Source: Saccharopolyspora galaxeae (GTDB lineage Bacteria > Actinomycetota > Actinomycetes > Mycobacteriales > Pseudonocardiaceae). From it: a DNA stretch of 64,000 nucleotides. The stretch covers positions 1-64,000 of the forward strand of contig NZ_JADDUE010000015.1 in NCBI RefSeq assembly GCF_016526145.1, read 5' to 3'. This document shows, piece after piece, positions 42,375-50,190 of the stretch. The notes below the pieces were generated by a model. That model searched no databases and was not told the DNA's origin. It was given only the letters and a program-made list of their open reading frames with translations. The position numbers and the translations under genes were made by a program. The first letter of the stretch is position 1. Each line of letters begins with the position of its first letter.

Positions 42375-43187
42375 TCAGGCCACGGAGATTCCGCCGTTCA
42401 CGCTGACGACCTGGCCGGTGATCAATCGGGACAGCGGCGAAGCGAGGAAGAGCACGAGATTGGCCAGGTCCTCAGGTTCGGTGGCGCCGAGGTGGGCCTG
42501 CGAGGTGATGCGGTCGAAGATCTTCTTGCTGAATTCCTGATCCATCGCCCGGTCGTAGGAGCCGGTGCCGACGATCAGCGACGGGGTGATGACGTTGACC
42601 CGGACCCCCTCCCGCTTGGCCTCCAGTGCGAGGGTCCGGGAGAACGTCGTGATCGCCCCCATCGCAGCCCCGATGCAGGTTTCCCCCGGTGTCGGCACCT
42701 TGGTCGCGTCCGAGGCAATGTTGATGATGGAACCGTTCCGCTGCTCCGCCATGAACGGGAGCACGGCGCGGCTCATGAGCAACGGCGCCACCGCCTGCTC
42801 GGTCACGACCTTCGCGACCTGTTCGGTGGGTGTGTTCCGGAGCAGTGTCGGCTGGTACGGAGCTACCGTCGAGTTGACCAGAACGTCCAGCGCCCCCAGC
42901 CGCCGGTGTGCCTCCCGGGCGGCCTCTTCCGCGGATGCAGGGTCATTGGCGTCGGTCGGCAGGAATTCGAGCTCGGCACCCGGAACGTTCTCCTGCACAT
43001 GACCGACTGCCCGCTTGCCGCGCTCCTCGTTGCGCCCCAGAACCACCAGCCTGCGACAGCCCGCTTGGGCGAAGGACACCGCCGTCGCCAAGCCCACGCC
43101 GGAGGTCCCGCCCGCGATTACCACCGCCGTCTCGGAGAAGTCGAACCCATCAGCGGCTCGCAGCGCCTCGTGCGCCCGATCGGTCAT
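42375..43187 (-). CDS. SDR-fold protein lacking the catalytic Tyr/Lys
   Basis: A 270-residue SDR-fold protein. The cofactor motif IAGGTSGVG is present and the C-terminus RLITGQVVSVNGGISVA is typical. The NNAG motif reads VNSTVAP, and where BadH has YSGAK this protein has IGAAM, so both catalytic Tyr and Lys appear to be lost while the region around (NIASDATKVP) keeps the Ser. It may bind a nucleotide or CoA ligand without normal dehydrogenase chemistry. It sits between the activase and the kinase in the reductase operon, with a good AAGG ribosome-binding site. Confidence 0.78.
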   Translation of the reverse strand: MTDRAHEALRAADGFDFSETAVVIAGGTSGVGLATAVSFAQAGCRRLVVLGRNEERGKRAVGHVQENVPGAELEFLPTDANDPASAEEAAREAHRRLGALDVLVNSTVAPYQPTLLRNTPTEQVAKVVTEQAVAPLLMSRAVLPFMAEQRNGSIINIASDATKVPTPGETCIGAAMGAITTFSRTLALEAKREGVRVNVITPSLIVGTGSYDRAMDQEFSKKIFDRITSQAHLGATEPEDLANLVLFLASPLSRLITGQVVSVNGGISVA

Positions 43188-43272
43188 GTCTTGATTCCTT
43201 TCATGTCCACCTAGTACGGCTCGGAGCGCCGCGCCACGGAGTTCGCGCTCCCGTACGCGCGAATACAGGTGC

Positions 43273-44199
43273 TCAGACGGGCCGGATCGGAAGAATGGGG
43301 TGGTCGGCCGATGGCTCGACCGTCTCCGGCACTCCGCAGGTCGAGCAGGACGGTGCCGCCCCGGAAGTGACCAGCGTTGCGCGCTCGTCCGTCTCGGTAT
43401 CCGGACTCTGCGTCCTGGGCTCTCCGCGGTCGCGCGCCAGTAGCGCCGCGCCGTAGGCACCCGTGATCTGCGGCCACCTCGGCACCGTGATCGTCTCGCG
43501 CAGCGCCTCCTCCAGGAACCGCACCACCGCGGTGTTCTTGGCGACCCCGCCGGTCATCACGACGGGGCTCCGCTTGCCGACCTGCGCCACAAGGCCGGCC
43601 ATGCGCGCCGACACCGCCCGGTGCACCGACGCGGCGATGTCCTCCCGCCGCTCCCCCGCTGCCAGCAGCGAGATGAGCTCGGTCTCCGCGAAGGTCGCGC
43701 ACATGCTGCTCACTTCGAGGTCCTTGCCACCGTTCAGCGCGAGCTCGGAGAGTTCGGCGATGTCGCACTCGATCGCGCGGGCCAGCACGTCGAAGAAGCG
43801 TCCGGTACCGCTCGCGCAGCGGTCGTTCATCGCGAAGTTGTCCGCGATTCCCTCGTCGTCCACCTGGATCGCCTTGCTGTCCTGCCCGCCGATGTCGACC
43901 ACGAGCCGGACTCCCGGGCACATCGCGGCGACGCCGCGCGCGTGGCAGGTGATCTCGGTGAAGGTGCGACCGGAACCCGGGACCAGGCGGCGTCCGTAAC
44001 CGGTCGCGATGGTCTGCGCGATATCGGATTCCGCTAGCCCGGCCGAGTGCAGCGCCGCGTCGACCGAACGGCTCAGACCCGCCCGGCTCACCGCCCCCAT
44101 CTGCACGACCTCGGAGGCGACGATCCCGCCGAAGTCATCGACGATCACCGTCTTGGCCGTCGTCGACCCCAGGTCAACACCCATGAAGTGCTCAGGCAT
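43273..44199 (-). CDS. ATP-dependent activase of benzoyl-CoA reductase / 2-hydroxyacyl-CoA dehydratase
   Basis: A 308-residue ASKHA-fold ATPase of the HgdC/BcrD/BadG type. It drives single electrons to the partner enzyme by ATP hydrolysis. Phosphate-1 motif GVDLGSTTAKT (7-17), DIGGQDSKAI (about 102-111), and the two cluster cysteines C128 (NDRCASGTGRF) and C167 (SSMCATFAE), almost exactly where HgdC has C127 and C166. These hold one [4Fe-4S] bridged across the dimer. A C-terminal tail of about 45 residues beyond the usual end includes CSTCG, a possible extra metal site. ATG 44199 with GGAGG 5 nt upstream. Only one activase gene is seen, whereas class I benzoyl-CoA reductases have two. Confidence 0.9.
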   Translation of the reverse strand: MPEHFMGVDLGSTTAKTVIVDDFGGIVASEVVQMGAVSRAGLSRSVDAALHSAGLAESDIAQTIATGYGRRLVPGSGRTFTEITCHARGVAAMCPGVRLVVDIGGQDSKAIQVDDEGIADNFAMNDRCASGTGRFFDVLARAIECDIAELSELALNGGKDLEVSSMCATFAETELISLLAAGERREDIAASVHRAVSARMAGLVAQVGKRSPVVMTGGVAKNTAVVRFLEEALRETITVPRWPQITGAYGAALLARDRGEPRTQSPDTETDERATLVTSGAAPSCSTCGVPETVEPSADHPILPIRPV

Positions 44200-44231
44200 C
44201 GTCGCCTCCAGGAAATCCGCGGATCGGCCGG

Positions 44232-45569
44232 TCAGCCCGTGACGGCGCGACTGCGCCGCACGTCGATGCTCTCCAGCATCGCCACCAGCCGACTCTCCAG
44301 AACCTCGTCCTTGTAGAACGACGCATCTGCGACGTCACCTTCGAAGAAGATGGACGGGATGCCGAGGTCGCGCTGGGCCGCCTTGGCGACCAGCTGCTGC
44401 GGGTTGGTGAAGGCGCGGCAGGTGCGGGTGGAGTGGAACACGATCCCGTCCATCCCGTACTCCTCGCAGTCGCGGAGCACCAGGTCCTGGATCGTCTTGG
44501 TGCCGTGGTTGGTCGGGCACAGCAGGTAGTGTTTGGCCATGCCCGGGATCGGATTCTCCGGGTCGATCATGTGCGGCTCCTGCCAGAACGCGTGGTGGGT
44601 GTAGCGCCCGGCTATGACGGAGACGTCGTGGGCGGCGAACTTCTTGGCGAGCCAGCCCAGTTTGTTCCAGTTCATGATGCCGTCGAAGTAGAGCCGGTAG
44701 CGCTCGTTCTGCACGCCGCTGATCCCCTCCGCGACGCGCCGCTCGACCTCCGCCTTGACCGCCGCGAAGAAGTCCACGAGCTCCTGGCTGGCGGGCAGGA
44801 AGTTGATGTGCGCGATGCTGGAGATCCAGTCCCAGAACGTCGCCGGGGCGGGGGTGAGCTTGCACAGCGCCATCGCCTCACGGCGGAGCTCGGAAGCGCG
44901 CTTGATGTAGGCCATGTTCTGCCGCAGCGCATCCCAGTCGAAGGGCCGCCCGGTCTGGTGCTCGATGAAGTCGATCAGTTTGTAGAGCTGATCCTCCACG
45001 TGCAGCGAGGTCTGCTCCCACTCCTCACCGACGAGGTATCCCGCATCCGGCTTGTTGCCCCACAGGAACGGCAGGGAGACGTTGAACATCGGCAGCTCTT
45101 TGCCGAACACCCGGAATGAGATGTCGTCCCACTGCTGGCCGGTGCTGCACCCGGAGTAGGCGTTGACGAAGAAGTCGGGAGCGGGCAGCTTGCTGGCGAG
45201 TTGCTCCTGCTCGGGCATGCCCACGATCCCGGTCGCTTCGCCCTGGCGGCTCTTCTGGGTGAGCACCGCGCATCCCAGGTGGGTGCGGGAGTACGAGCAG
45301 AGCTCACCGATGTAGCCGTACTCCTCGCCCGCCTGCTGGGCCGGTACCTCCAGGTGCTGCGCCGCCAGCCGTGCCGAGAATGCCTCCCCGTGGCACCACA
45401 CCAGGCCGGCCGCCTGGAAGATCGGGTTCAGCGCCTGGCCGTTGTACCAGACCACCTGGTCGCCGCGCTCACGTGCGTTGAAGACGCCGTCCCAGTAGTC
45501 GGAGATCATCTTGCTGCCGGCCTTGTTGACTTCCAGACGCCTGGTCTTGTCCATGACTGGAGTGCTCAT
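44232..45569 (-). CDS. Benzoyl-CoA reductase BcrB/BadE-like subunit (2-hydroxyacyl-CoA dehydratase family)
   Basis: A 445-residue member of the HgdB/FldB/BcrB family, matching the roughly 440-residue BcrB length. Conserved cysteines are seen at C59 (VWCHGE), C91 (GELCSYSR), C100, C141 (YSGCSTGQQWD) and in HSTRTCRAF near residue 395; several of these would ligate the active-site [4Fe-4S] cluster. No signal peptide. It lies between the BcrC-like gene and the activase, the same order as badDEFG and bcrCBAD. The family either reduces the aromatic ring of benzoyl-CoA or removes water from 2-hydroxyacyl-CoA; sequence alone does not separate the two. Confidence 0.85.
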   Translation of the reverse strand: MSTPVMDKTRRLEVNKAGSKMISDYWDGVFNARERGDQVVWYNGQALNPIFQAAGLVWCHGEAFSARLAAQHLEVPAQQAGEEYGYIGELCSYSRTHLGCAVLTQKSRQGEATGIVGMPEQEQLASKLPAPDFFVNAYSGCSTGQQWDDISFRVFGKELPMFNVSLPFLWGNKPDAGYLVGEEWEQTSLHVEDQLYKLIDFIEHQTGRPFDWDALRQNMAYIKRASELRREAMALCKLTPAPATFWDWISSIAHINFLPASQELVDFFAAVKAEVERRVAEGISGVQNERYRLYFDGIMNWNKLGWLAKKFAAHDVSVIAGRYTHHAFWQEPHMIDPENPIPGMAKHYLLCPTNHGTKTIQDLVLRDCEEYGMDGIVFHSTRTCRAFTNPQQLVAKAAQRDLGIPSIFFEGDVADASFYKDEVLESRLVAMLESIDVRRSRAVTG

Positions 45570-45627
45570 GTGATCACTTCCTGCGATTGGGAGCGGCTGC
45601 GCTTCGGCAGCGGCAGCGGTTCAGGTA

Positions 45628-46791
45628 TCAGGAGCTGACGAGCTGGGTGCGGCGAATGCGTTCCAGGAGCGCTTCCACCCGGGTCCGGACGTTCTCCTCC
45701 GGGACCCCCTCGTGCTCGGTCTCGATGAGCAGGTGCGGGACACCTCGTTCGTCCAATGCCTTGCGCAGCTCGGGGTAATAGAGCATGTGCGGCTCGCAGA
45801 ACTTGACCAGCAGCACGATCACGCCCTGCGCCCCACTCCGGTCGATGGAGTTCAGCAGGTAGTCCTCCCAGTCCGCCTCGTGCTGGACCAGCGTCGAGCA
45901 CGGGAGGTTGGCGTCGCGCTTCAGATACCAGTCGCTGAGTGCGTCCACGGGATCGACGTCCTCGGGCACATCGGTCGAGATGTACCGCATGCCGGTGAAC
46001 AGGTCGTCGTCCACGACGAGCGCACCGCAATCCTCGATCGCCCGCAGGAGTTCCGGTTTCGGGGCGTGGCTGAAATGGCCCGACAGGTACAGCCGGACTC
46101 GGTCGTCGCGGGGTACTTCCGCGGCTTCCGCGATGACCCGTCGGAGCAGTTGGGTGTGCTCGGCCTTGTCCATGACCATGCTGGACTTGACCAGCACTTG
46201 CATGTCCTCGGCGGTGAACTGGGCGTTGCCCGACCTGCGAGCCTCGAAGATCTCCCGCAGCAGCCTGCGGTTCTCATTGAACAGCGCGATGCTGCGGGAC
46301 AACGCCTCCGGCGTCACCGGAGCCCCGGCGAACTCGCCCATCTCGTCCACAAATGACCGCATCATCTTCCGGGTGTCCTCCGGGGTCCACCGATCGCCGA
46401 GCGAGGTCGGCAGGTGGCCGAAGTACATCGGCTTGTCCGGCGACTCGAACCGGACCACGTCCACCGCGCCGAGCAGCTGGATGCAGTGGTCGGCCAGGAA
46501 GAACCCGTCGTAGAGGTCGAGCTTTCCCTTGGCCGCGGAGTCGGCGATGTTGCGGGTGTAGCCGCAGTAGAACTCTGCCAGCAGGTTGCGGCCGTGGGTG
46601 TCTGGCTCGCGGTTCTCCTGGATCACCACCGGCAGCGCCCCGGCGGCGTGCGCGATCTCGGCCGGGAAGTTCATTGGGAAGGCCCCGACCACCTTGCCGC
46701 CGGTTCGCTCCTTCCACCGCGCGACGTAGGCGTCCGGGTCCTCGGCGATCTCGGCGAGCGGGGCCAGCGCGGCCGCGAGTGTCTCCGACAC
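45628..46791 (-). CDS. Benzoyl-CoA reductase BcrC/BadD-like subunit (2-hydroxyacyl-CoA dehydratase family)
   Basis: A 387-residue protein of the same family, matching the roughly 384-residue BcrC. Cysteines at C76 (AEFYCGYTRN), C103 (LADHCIQLL) and in VLLVKFCEPHMLYYPELRKA, the conserved C-terminal block that ends HLLIETEHEGVPEENVRTRVEALLERI. Start taken as the GTG at 46791 with AGGTG 8 nt upstream; longer in-frame extensions would run into the divergent promoter region. With the BcrB-like subunit it should form the heterodimer that receives electrons from the activase. First gene of the seven-gene operon. Confidence 0.85.
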   Translation of the reverse strand: MSETLAAALAPLAEIAEDPDAYVARWKERTGGKVVGAFPMNFPAEIAHAAGALPVVIQENREPDTHGRNLLAEFYCGYTRNIADSAAKGKLDLYDGFFLADHCIQLLGAVDVVRFESPDKPMYFGHLPTSLGDRWTPEDTRKMMRSFVDEMGEFAGAPVTPEALSRSIALFNENRRLLREIFEARRSGNAQFTAEDMQVLVKSSMVMDKAEHTQLLRRVIAEAAEVPRDDRVRLYLSGHFSHAPKPELLRAIEDCGALVVDDDLFTGMRYISTDVPEDVDPVDALSDWYLKRDANLPCSTLVQHEADWEDYLLNSIDRSGAQGVIVLLVKFCEPHMLYYPELRKALDERGVPHLLIETEHEGVPEENVRTRVEALLERIRRTQLVSS

Positions 46792-46892
46792 GTGTTCACC
46801 TGCCTTCTCGAACTTCCCGCCTCGCGGGAGGTGTAGGCGAGCTGCGGGAACCGATCTCCCGTTCGTGCTTGCCCACCATGTGTAACCCCAAC

Positions 46893-46902
46893 AGTGTACA
46901 CT
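46893..46902. promoter_or_regulatory. Palindrome AGTGTACACT
   Basis: Perfect 10-bp palindrome about 100 bp before the BcrC-like start. Possible regulator binding site; no partner site seen elsewhere in the window. Confidence 0.4.
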
Positions 46903-46972
46903 TCGCAACACTCGAAGCCCAAAAATGTATAAGTTTTTGCCCTCGCGGCCGCCCTCGCGCAGACTCAATATC

Positions 46973-47007
46973 ATACATTCATGGACACTAAGGGCCCTTG
47001 AATGTAT
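46973..47007. promoter_or_regulatory. Inverted repeat ATACATTCA ... TGAATGTAT
   Basis: Perfect 9-bp arms (46973-46981 and 46999-47007) with a 17-bp spacer. A third half-site AATGTAT lies at 46924-46930. The arrangement suggests cooperative binding of a regulator between the two divergent promoters. Confidence 0.55.
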
Positions 47008-47141
47008 CTTCCCTGGCGTCCGAGGCCCGCCGCCGGCCACGCATCCGTCCGCATCTCGCACGCGCGGGCGAGTGCCACGGCACGCGAACCGCCCATCGCG
47101 CGGGCCAGTGCGAAGCCTTTCCACCGACCTTCGAGGAGCCG

Positions 47142-48173
47142 ATGACCATGGGCCCGATCGCCAACCGGTACACCCGGCTGTCCGACATCGAGCATCCGAT
47201 CGTGCAGGAAGGACTGGGGCCGTTCCGCACCCCCAAGCTCGCCGCGGCGGTGAGCAACGCGGGCGGTCTCGGGACGGTGAGCATGCCCGGCTTCCCGCGC
47301 GACCTGGCCGAAGGAGCCCGGGAGTTCCGCGCGCACATCGAGGAGTGCGCCGCGCTGACCGACAAGCCGTTCGCGGTCAACGTGCCGGTCGGCGTGGACG
47401 GCGACGGCAAGGTCCTGGAGTTCACCGACACCTACATCAAGACCGCGCTGCGGGCGCGAGAGGAGGACGACCGGATCGCCGAGCGGCTGACCGTGCTGAC
47501 CACCTCCGCCGGATTCCCCGGCGCGTACGTGGCGCCGATCAAAGACGCCAGCATGGTGCACCAGCACAAGGTCGGCTCCACCGCCCAAGCCGTCAAAGCC
47601 CAGCAGGCCGGGGTCGACGCGATCATCGCCGCCGGCTTCGAGATGGGCGGGCACGCCCCGAGCAAGGGGGTGCACACGTACGTGCTCGTGCCCAGCGTGG
47701 CCGCGGCCGTCGACGTGCCCGTCGTGCTCTCCGGCGGAGCCAAGGACGGGCCGACCCTGGCGGCGGCGCTGTGCATGGGAGCCGATGCGGTCGCGATGGG
47801 CACCAGGTTCATCGCCTCGGAGGAGAACTCCGACTGGCACCCGTACTACGCGCAGGCACTGCTGGCGGCCCGGGAGGGCGACGACATCGCCTTCACCGGC
47901 GTGTACGGCCCGTGCCGCGGGCTGCGCAACCGAGCGTCCCTGCGCCTGGCCGAGGAGCACGGCGAGACCACCAACCCCGCCGAGCTCTTGCGGTGGAAGA
48001 TCGAGTCCATGCAGCGTGCGCAGACCGAGGGGGACGTGGAGGACGGGCTCGTCCTCGCCGGGCAGGTCACCGGTGCGATCCAGGACATGATAAAGATCGC
48101 CGAGTTCGTCCCCGCCATGGCCGACGAAGCAGCCGCCGTGCTCGACCGGCTCGCCCCGGGGGCGCACAGCTGA
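47142..48173 (+). CDS. Nitronate monooxygenase-like FMN-dependent flavoprotein
   Basis: A 343-residue TIM-barrel FMN protein of the nitronate monooxygenase / 2-nitropropane dioxygenase superfamily. Features are HPIVQEGLGPFRTPKLAAAVSNAGG near the N-terminus, GFEMGGHAP (about 167-175), VVLSGGAKDGPTLAAALCMGADAVAMGTRFIAS (about 196-228), the phosphate-binding region. Catabolic members such as mycobacterial IpdC act on alicyclic CoA intermediates rather than nitroalkanes. The ATG at 47142 has GAGGAG 3-4 nt before it. Divergent from the reductase operon and followed by two terminator hairpins. It probably serves as an enoyl/dienoyl-CoA reductase or dehydrogenase (inference). Confidence 0.82.
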   Translation: MTMGPIANRYTRLSDIEHPIVQEGLGPFRTPKLAAAVSNAGGLGTVSMPGFPRDLAEGAREFRAHIEECAALTDKPFAVNVPVGVDGDGKVLEFTDTYIKTALRAREEDDRIAERLTVLTTSAGFPGAYVAPIKDASMVHQHKVGSTAQAVKAQQAGVDAIIAAGFEMGGHAPSKGVHTYVLVPSVAAAVDVPVVLSGGAKDGPTLAAALCMGADAVAMGTRFIASEENSDWHPYYAQALLAAREGDDIAFTGVYGPCRGLRNRASLRLAEEHGETTNPAELLRWKIESMQRAQTEGDVEDGLVLAGQVTGAIQDMIKIAEFVPAMADEAAAVLDRLAPGAHS

Positions 48174-48179
48174 ACCACC

Positions 48180-48210
48180 GCCGGGGCGGGCACCACTCGC
48201 CCGCCCCGGC
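48180..48210. terminator. GC-rich hairpin terminator
   Basis: Perfect 12-bp arms GCCGGGGCGGGC / GCCCGCCCCGGC with a 7-nt loop, 7 bp after the flavoprotein stop, in the convergent gap with the ferredoxin gene. Confidence 0.8.
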
Positions 48211-48217
48211 ACCGCCC

Positions 48218-48247
48218 GGGATTTCCGGTGGCGCCACCGGAAATCCC
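48218..48247. terminator. Perfect 30-bp palindrome, second terminator
   Basis: A 15+15 perfect palindrome centred on GGC/GCC, between two convergent genes and directly after the first hairpin. It would form a stem on either strand and so serve both genes. Confidence 0.7.
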
Positions 48248-48308
48248 TGCCGCTCCGCGCCGGATCGGGGTTGTGCGCGGAGCCACCGGGGTTCGTCACC
48301 GCAGCGGT

Positions 48309-48635
48309 TCAGTGGCCGGCTGCCCGCTCGGGCAGCTCGGCGATCGGCTCGACGTCGAGGTCCGTCCTGCCCACCTTCGACCCGCCGCCGGAGACCCCCG
48401 CCTCGACGAAGAAATCCGCATTCGCCTTGGTGTACGCGTCCCACTCCTCCGGGACGTCGTCCTCGTAGTAGATGGCCTCCACCGGGCATACCGGCTCGCA
48501 GGCACCGCAGTCGACGCACTCGTCGGGGTGGATGTAGAGCATCCGTCCGCCCTCGTAGATGCAATCCACCGGGCACTCGTCGATGCACGTCTTGTCGAGC
48601 ACGTCCACGCACGGCTCGGCGATCACGTAGGTCAC
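48309..48635 (-). CDS. 7Fe ferredoxin, FdxA type
   Basis: A 108-residue low-potential ferredoxin. Cysteine pattern C9, C17, C21 followed by Pro (CVDVLDKTCIDECP) for the [3Fe-4S] cluster, and C40-x2-C43-x2-C46-x3-C50-Pro (CVDCGACEPVCP) for the [4Fe-4S] cluster. The C-terminal acidic tail is typical of actinobacterial FdxA. GTG start at 48635 with AAGGA 8 nt upstream. It can carry electrons from KorAB (50.2-53.1 kb) to the activase at 43273, as in benzoyl-CoA clusters (inference). Confidence 0.93.
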   Translation of the reverse strand: MTYVIAEPCVDVLDKTCIDECPVDCIYEGGRMLYIHPDECVDCGACEPVCPVEAIYYEDDVPEEWDAYTKANADFFVEAGVSGGGSKVGRTDLDVEPIAELPERAAGH

Positions 48636-48764
48636 GATTGGATCCTTTCGATTCCCCGGTCGTCTGGGGACGACCGCGTACCACCTCGGATTGGCTCGCT
48701 GGTGGTGGGCGCGGCACTGGCACCGCGCTCACCGGCGTCGTTCGCTGACGAGTCCTTACAAAAT

Positions 48765-48857
48765 GGTTTTTGATCTGTGTCCCGTCAGTGGCGGAGCCGC
48801 TGAGTCTCCGCCACCCGACCCACTACGCAGATCATTCTGAAAGAACTTCTCAGCGGT
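48765..48857. repeat. Conserved 3'-flank element, copy 1
   Basis: Two blocks are shared with 58335-58411: TTGATCKSTGTCCYGTCAG-like (here 48770-48788) and ACGCARATCATTCTGAAAG (here about 48825-48843), followed by ACT...CAGCGGT. The blocks are separated by 36 bp here because of the terminator hairpin, and by about 13 bp in the other copy. Both copies end against the stop codon of an exported-protein gene on the minus strand. Confidence 0.6.
48788..48814 (-). terminator. Hairpin downstream of the transglycosylase gene
   Basis: Perfect 9-bp arms GTGGCGGAG / CTCCGCCAC around a 9-nt loop, about 40 bp after the transglycosylase stop, embedded in a sequence element shared with 58335-58408. Confidence 0.65.
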
Positions 48858-50007
48858 CTCCGCCGAGAAGGCCTTGCACGGGGGGCTGCCCGACGACGTG
48901 CTCGACCGGCCGGACGATGGGCGCGACCGCGTCGTTCACCGGTGGCGGGAGGAGTTGCTTCACCGGTTGCAGGACTCCCTTCCCGGGCGGCGGGTCGGGC
49001 GCGGGCGCCGGGTCGCTGCCCTCCTGCGGTGGCTCTGGTTCCTGAGGCTCGGGTTCCGGCGCGGGGACGGGGTTCTGCGGCTGCTCCGCCGCAGGCGGGG
49101 GCGCAGCGGGCGGGGCCGTCGCGGCCGGGGAGTCGCCGCCGGTGTCGCTGGGCGATTGGAACGCGGCAAGAGTCAGCAGCTCCGACGAGGCGCGCTCGTC
49201 GGGAACGCCGCCGCCTCCGCTCTCGTAGGCGCGCATCCAGCGGAGCACCAGGTTGACGTAGTCCTGCGAGTGGTTATAGCTAAAGATCGCGGCGCGCAGG
49301 TCTTCCGGTGTCGTCAGATCACGACCCCCGCCGCACAGGTAGCGGGAAGCCGCCAGCGAGGCGTCGTAGACGTTCTGCGGGTCCTTCGATCCGTCGTGAT
49401 CGCCGTCCGCGCCCCATCTCGCCCACGAGGACGGGATGAACTGCATCGAGCCGGCGGCGCGCGCCGATTGCCCGCCGTCCTGGATCGAGGCCGTCCCGTT
49501 CGTTCCGTCCAGCGACGGGCCGTAGATCGGGTGGATCAGATCGCCCTCGGGGGTCACGTCGCCGCCGCGGGCGTGTCCGGACTCGACCTTGCCGATGCCG
49601 GCCAACAGCGACCAGGCGATCCCGCAGCCCGGCTCGTCCCGCCGCTGGGCGTCGATCGCACGCTGATAGGAATCGAGCACTGTTGCGGGGATGCCGTACT
49701 TCGGGGCGACCGGGACCGCGCCGGCCTGGAGCGCGCGGGGCCCCTTGGCCGGTCTTTCGGGCACGGCCGCGGGCTGTGCACCCGCGAGCGGCTCCGGCGC
49801 CGCCATGTTCTGCGGCGGCGGAGTGCCGTGCGCGGCGTTCGACCCGCTCGCTTCGACGTCCGCCTCGCTCGCCCAGGGTGTTTGATCCGCCGCCCCGAGC
49901 GCCAGCATTCCGGCCAGCGCGGCCGCCTGGTAGCACCGGATGCGGCGCTGCGCGCCGAATCCGTGCGCCGGTGTGCCGCGTTGTCGCGGTCCACGGTTGC
50001 GAACCAT
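48850..50007 (-). CDS. Lytic transglycosylase (SLT-type), secreted
   Basis: A 385-residue exported murein hydrolase that cleaves peptidoglycan. N-terminal signal region with a basic start (VRNRGPRQRG...) and hydrophobic AAALAGMLALGAA (about 28-40). Catalytic domain about 95-265 with WSLLAGIGKVESGHARGG (catalytic Glu in VESGH), AAGSMQFIPSSWARWGADGD and AAIFSYNHSQDYVNLVL. The C-terminal third is low-complexity Pro/Ala/Glu, probably a wall-spanning linker. ATG 50007 with GGAGG 9 nt upstream. Not obviously linked to the catabolic genes around it. Confidence 0.9.
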   Translation of the reverse strand: MVRNRGPRQRGTPAHGFGAQRRIRCYQAAALAGMLALGAADQTPWASEADVEASGSNAAHGTPPPQNMAAPEPLAGAQPAAVPERPAKGPRALQAGAVPVAPKYGIPATVLDSYQRAIDAQRRDEPGCGIAWSLLAGIGKVESGHARGGDVTPEGDLIHPIYGPSLDGTNGTASIQDGGQSARAAGSMQFIPSSWARWGADGDHDGSKDPQNVYDASLAASRYLCGGGRDLTTPEDLRAAIFSYNHSQDYVNLVLRWMRAYESGGGGVPDERASSELLTLAAFQSPSDTGGDSPAATAPPAAPPPAAEQPQNPVPAPEPEPQEPEPPQEGSDPAPAPDPPPGKGVLQPVKQLLPPPVNDAVAPIVRPVEHVVGQPPVQGLLGGDR

Positions 50008-50190
50008 GATCACAGACCTCCGATTTCCGGATGCGATGTGAGTACAGAGAGACCGCCGCGGCGGTTGCGCGGGCGTGGACGATCGGCCGTCGGGAACGCT
50101 GGCGGACTGCGCGGCGACTCCGGGATGGGTTCGGGCTCTGATCGGCCGCTGGGGGAGTTCACGTGACGGACGAATGCGAGCACCCGGCCG

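Larger units (their letters stand above)
46792..47141. other. Divergent promoter region of the reductase operon
   Basis: This 350-bp gap drives the reductase operon leftwards and the flavoprotein rightwards. It contains the perfect palindrome AGTGTACACT at 46893-46902 and three AATGTAT half-sites, described separately. The region around 46880-47010 is AT-rich against the genome background. No coding sequence is supported. Confidence 0.55.

Noticed and set aside
43273-46791. Firm assignment as a true benzoyl-CoA reductase
   Set aside because: The order and lengths fit, but only one activase gene is present and the family also includes 2-hydroxyacyl-CoA dehydratases, so the call is kept at family level.
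46925-48748. 607-codon plus-strand frame covering the divergent promoter, the flavoprotein and ferredoxin
   Set aside because: Out of frame with the flavoprotein gene and very Arg-rich; a composition artefact.
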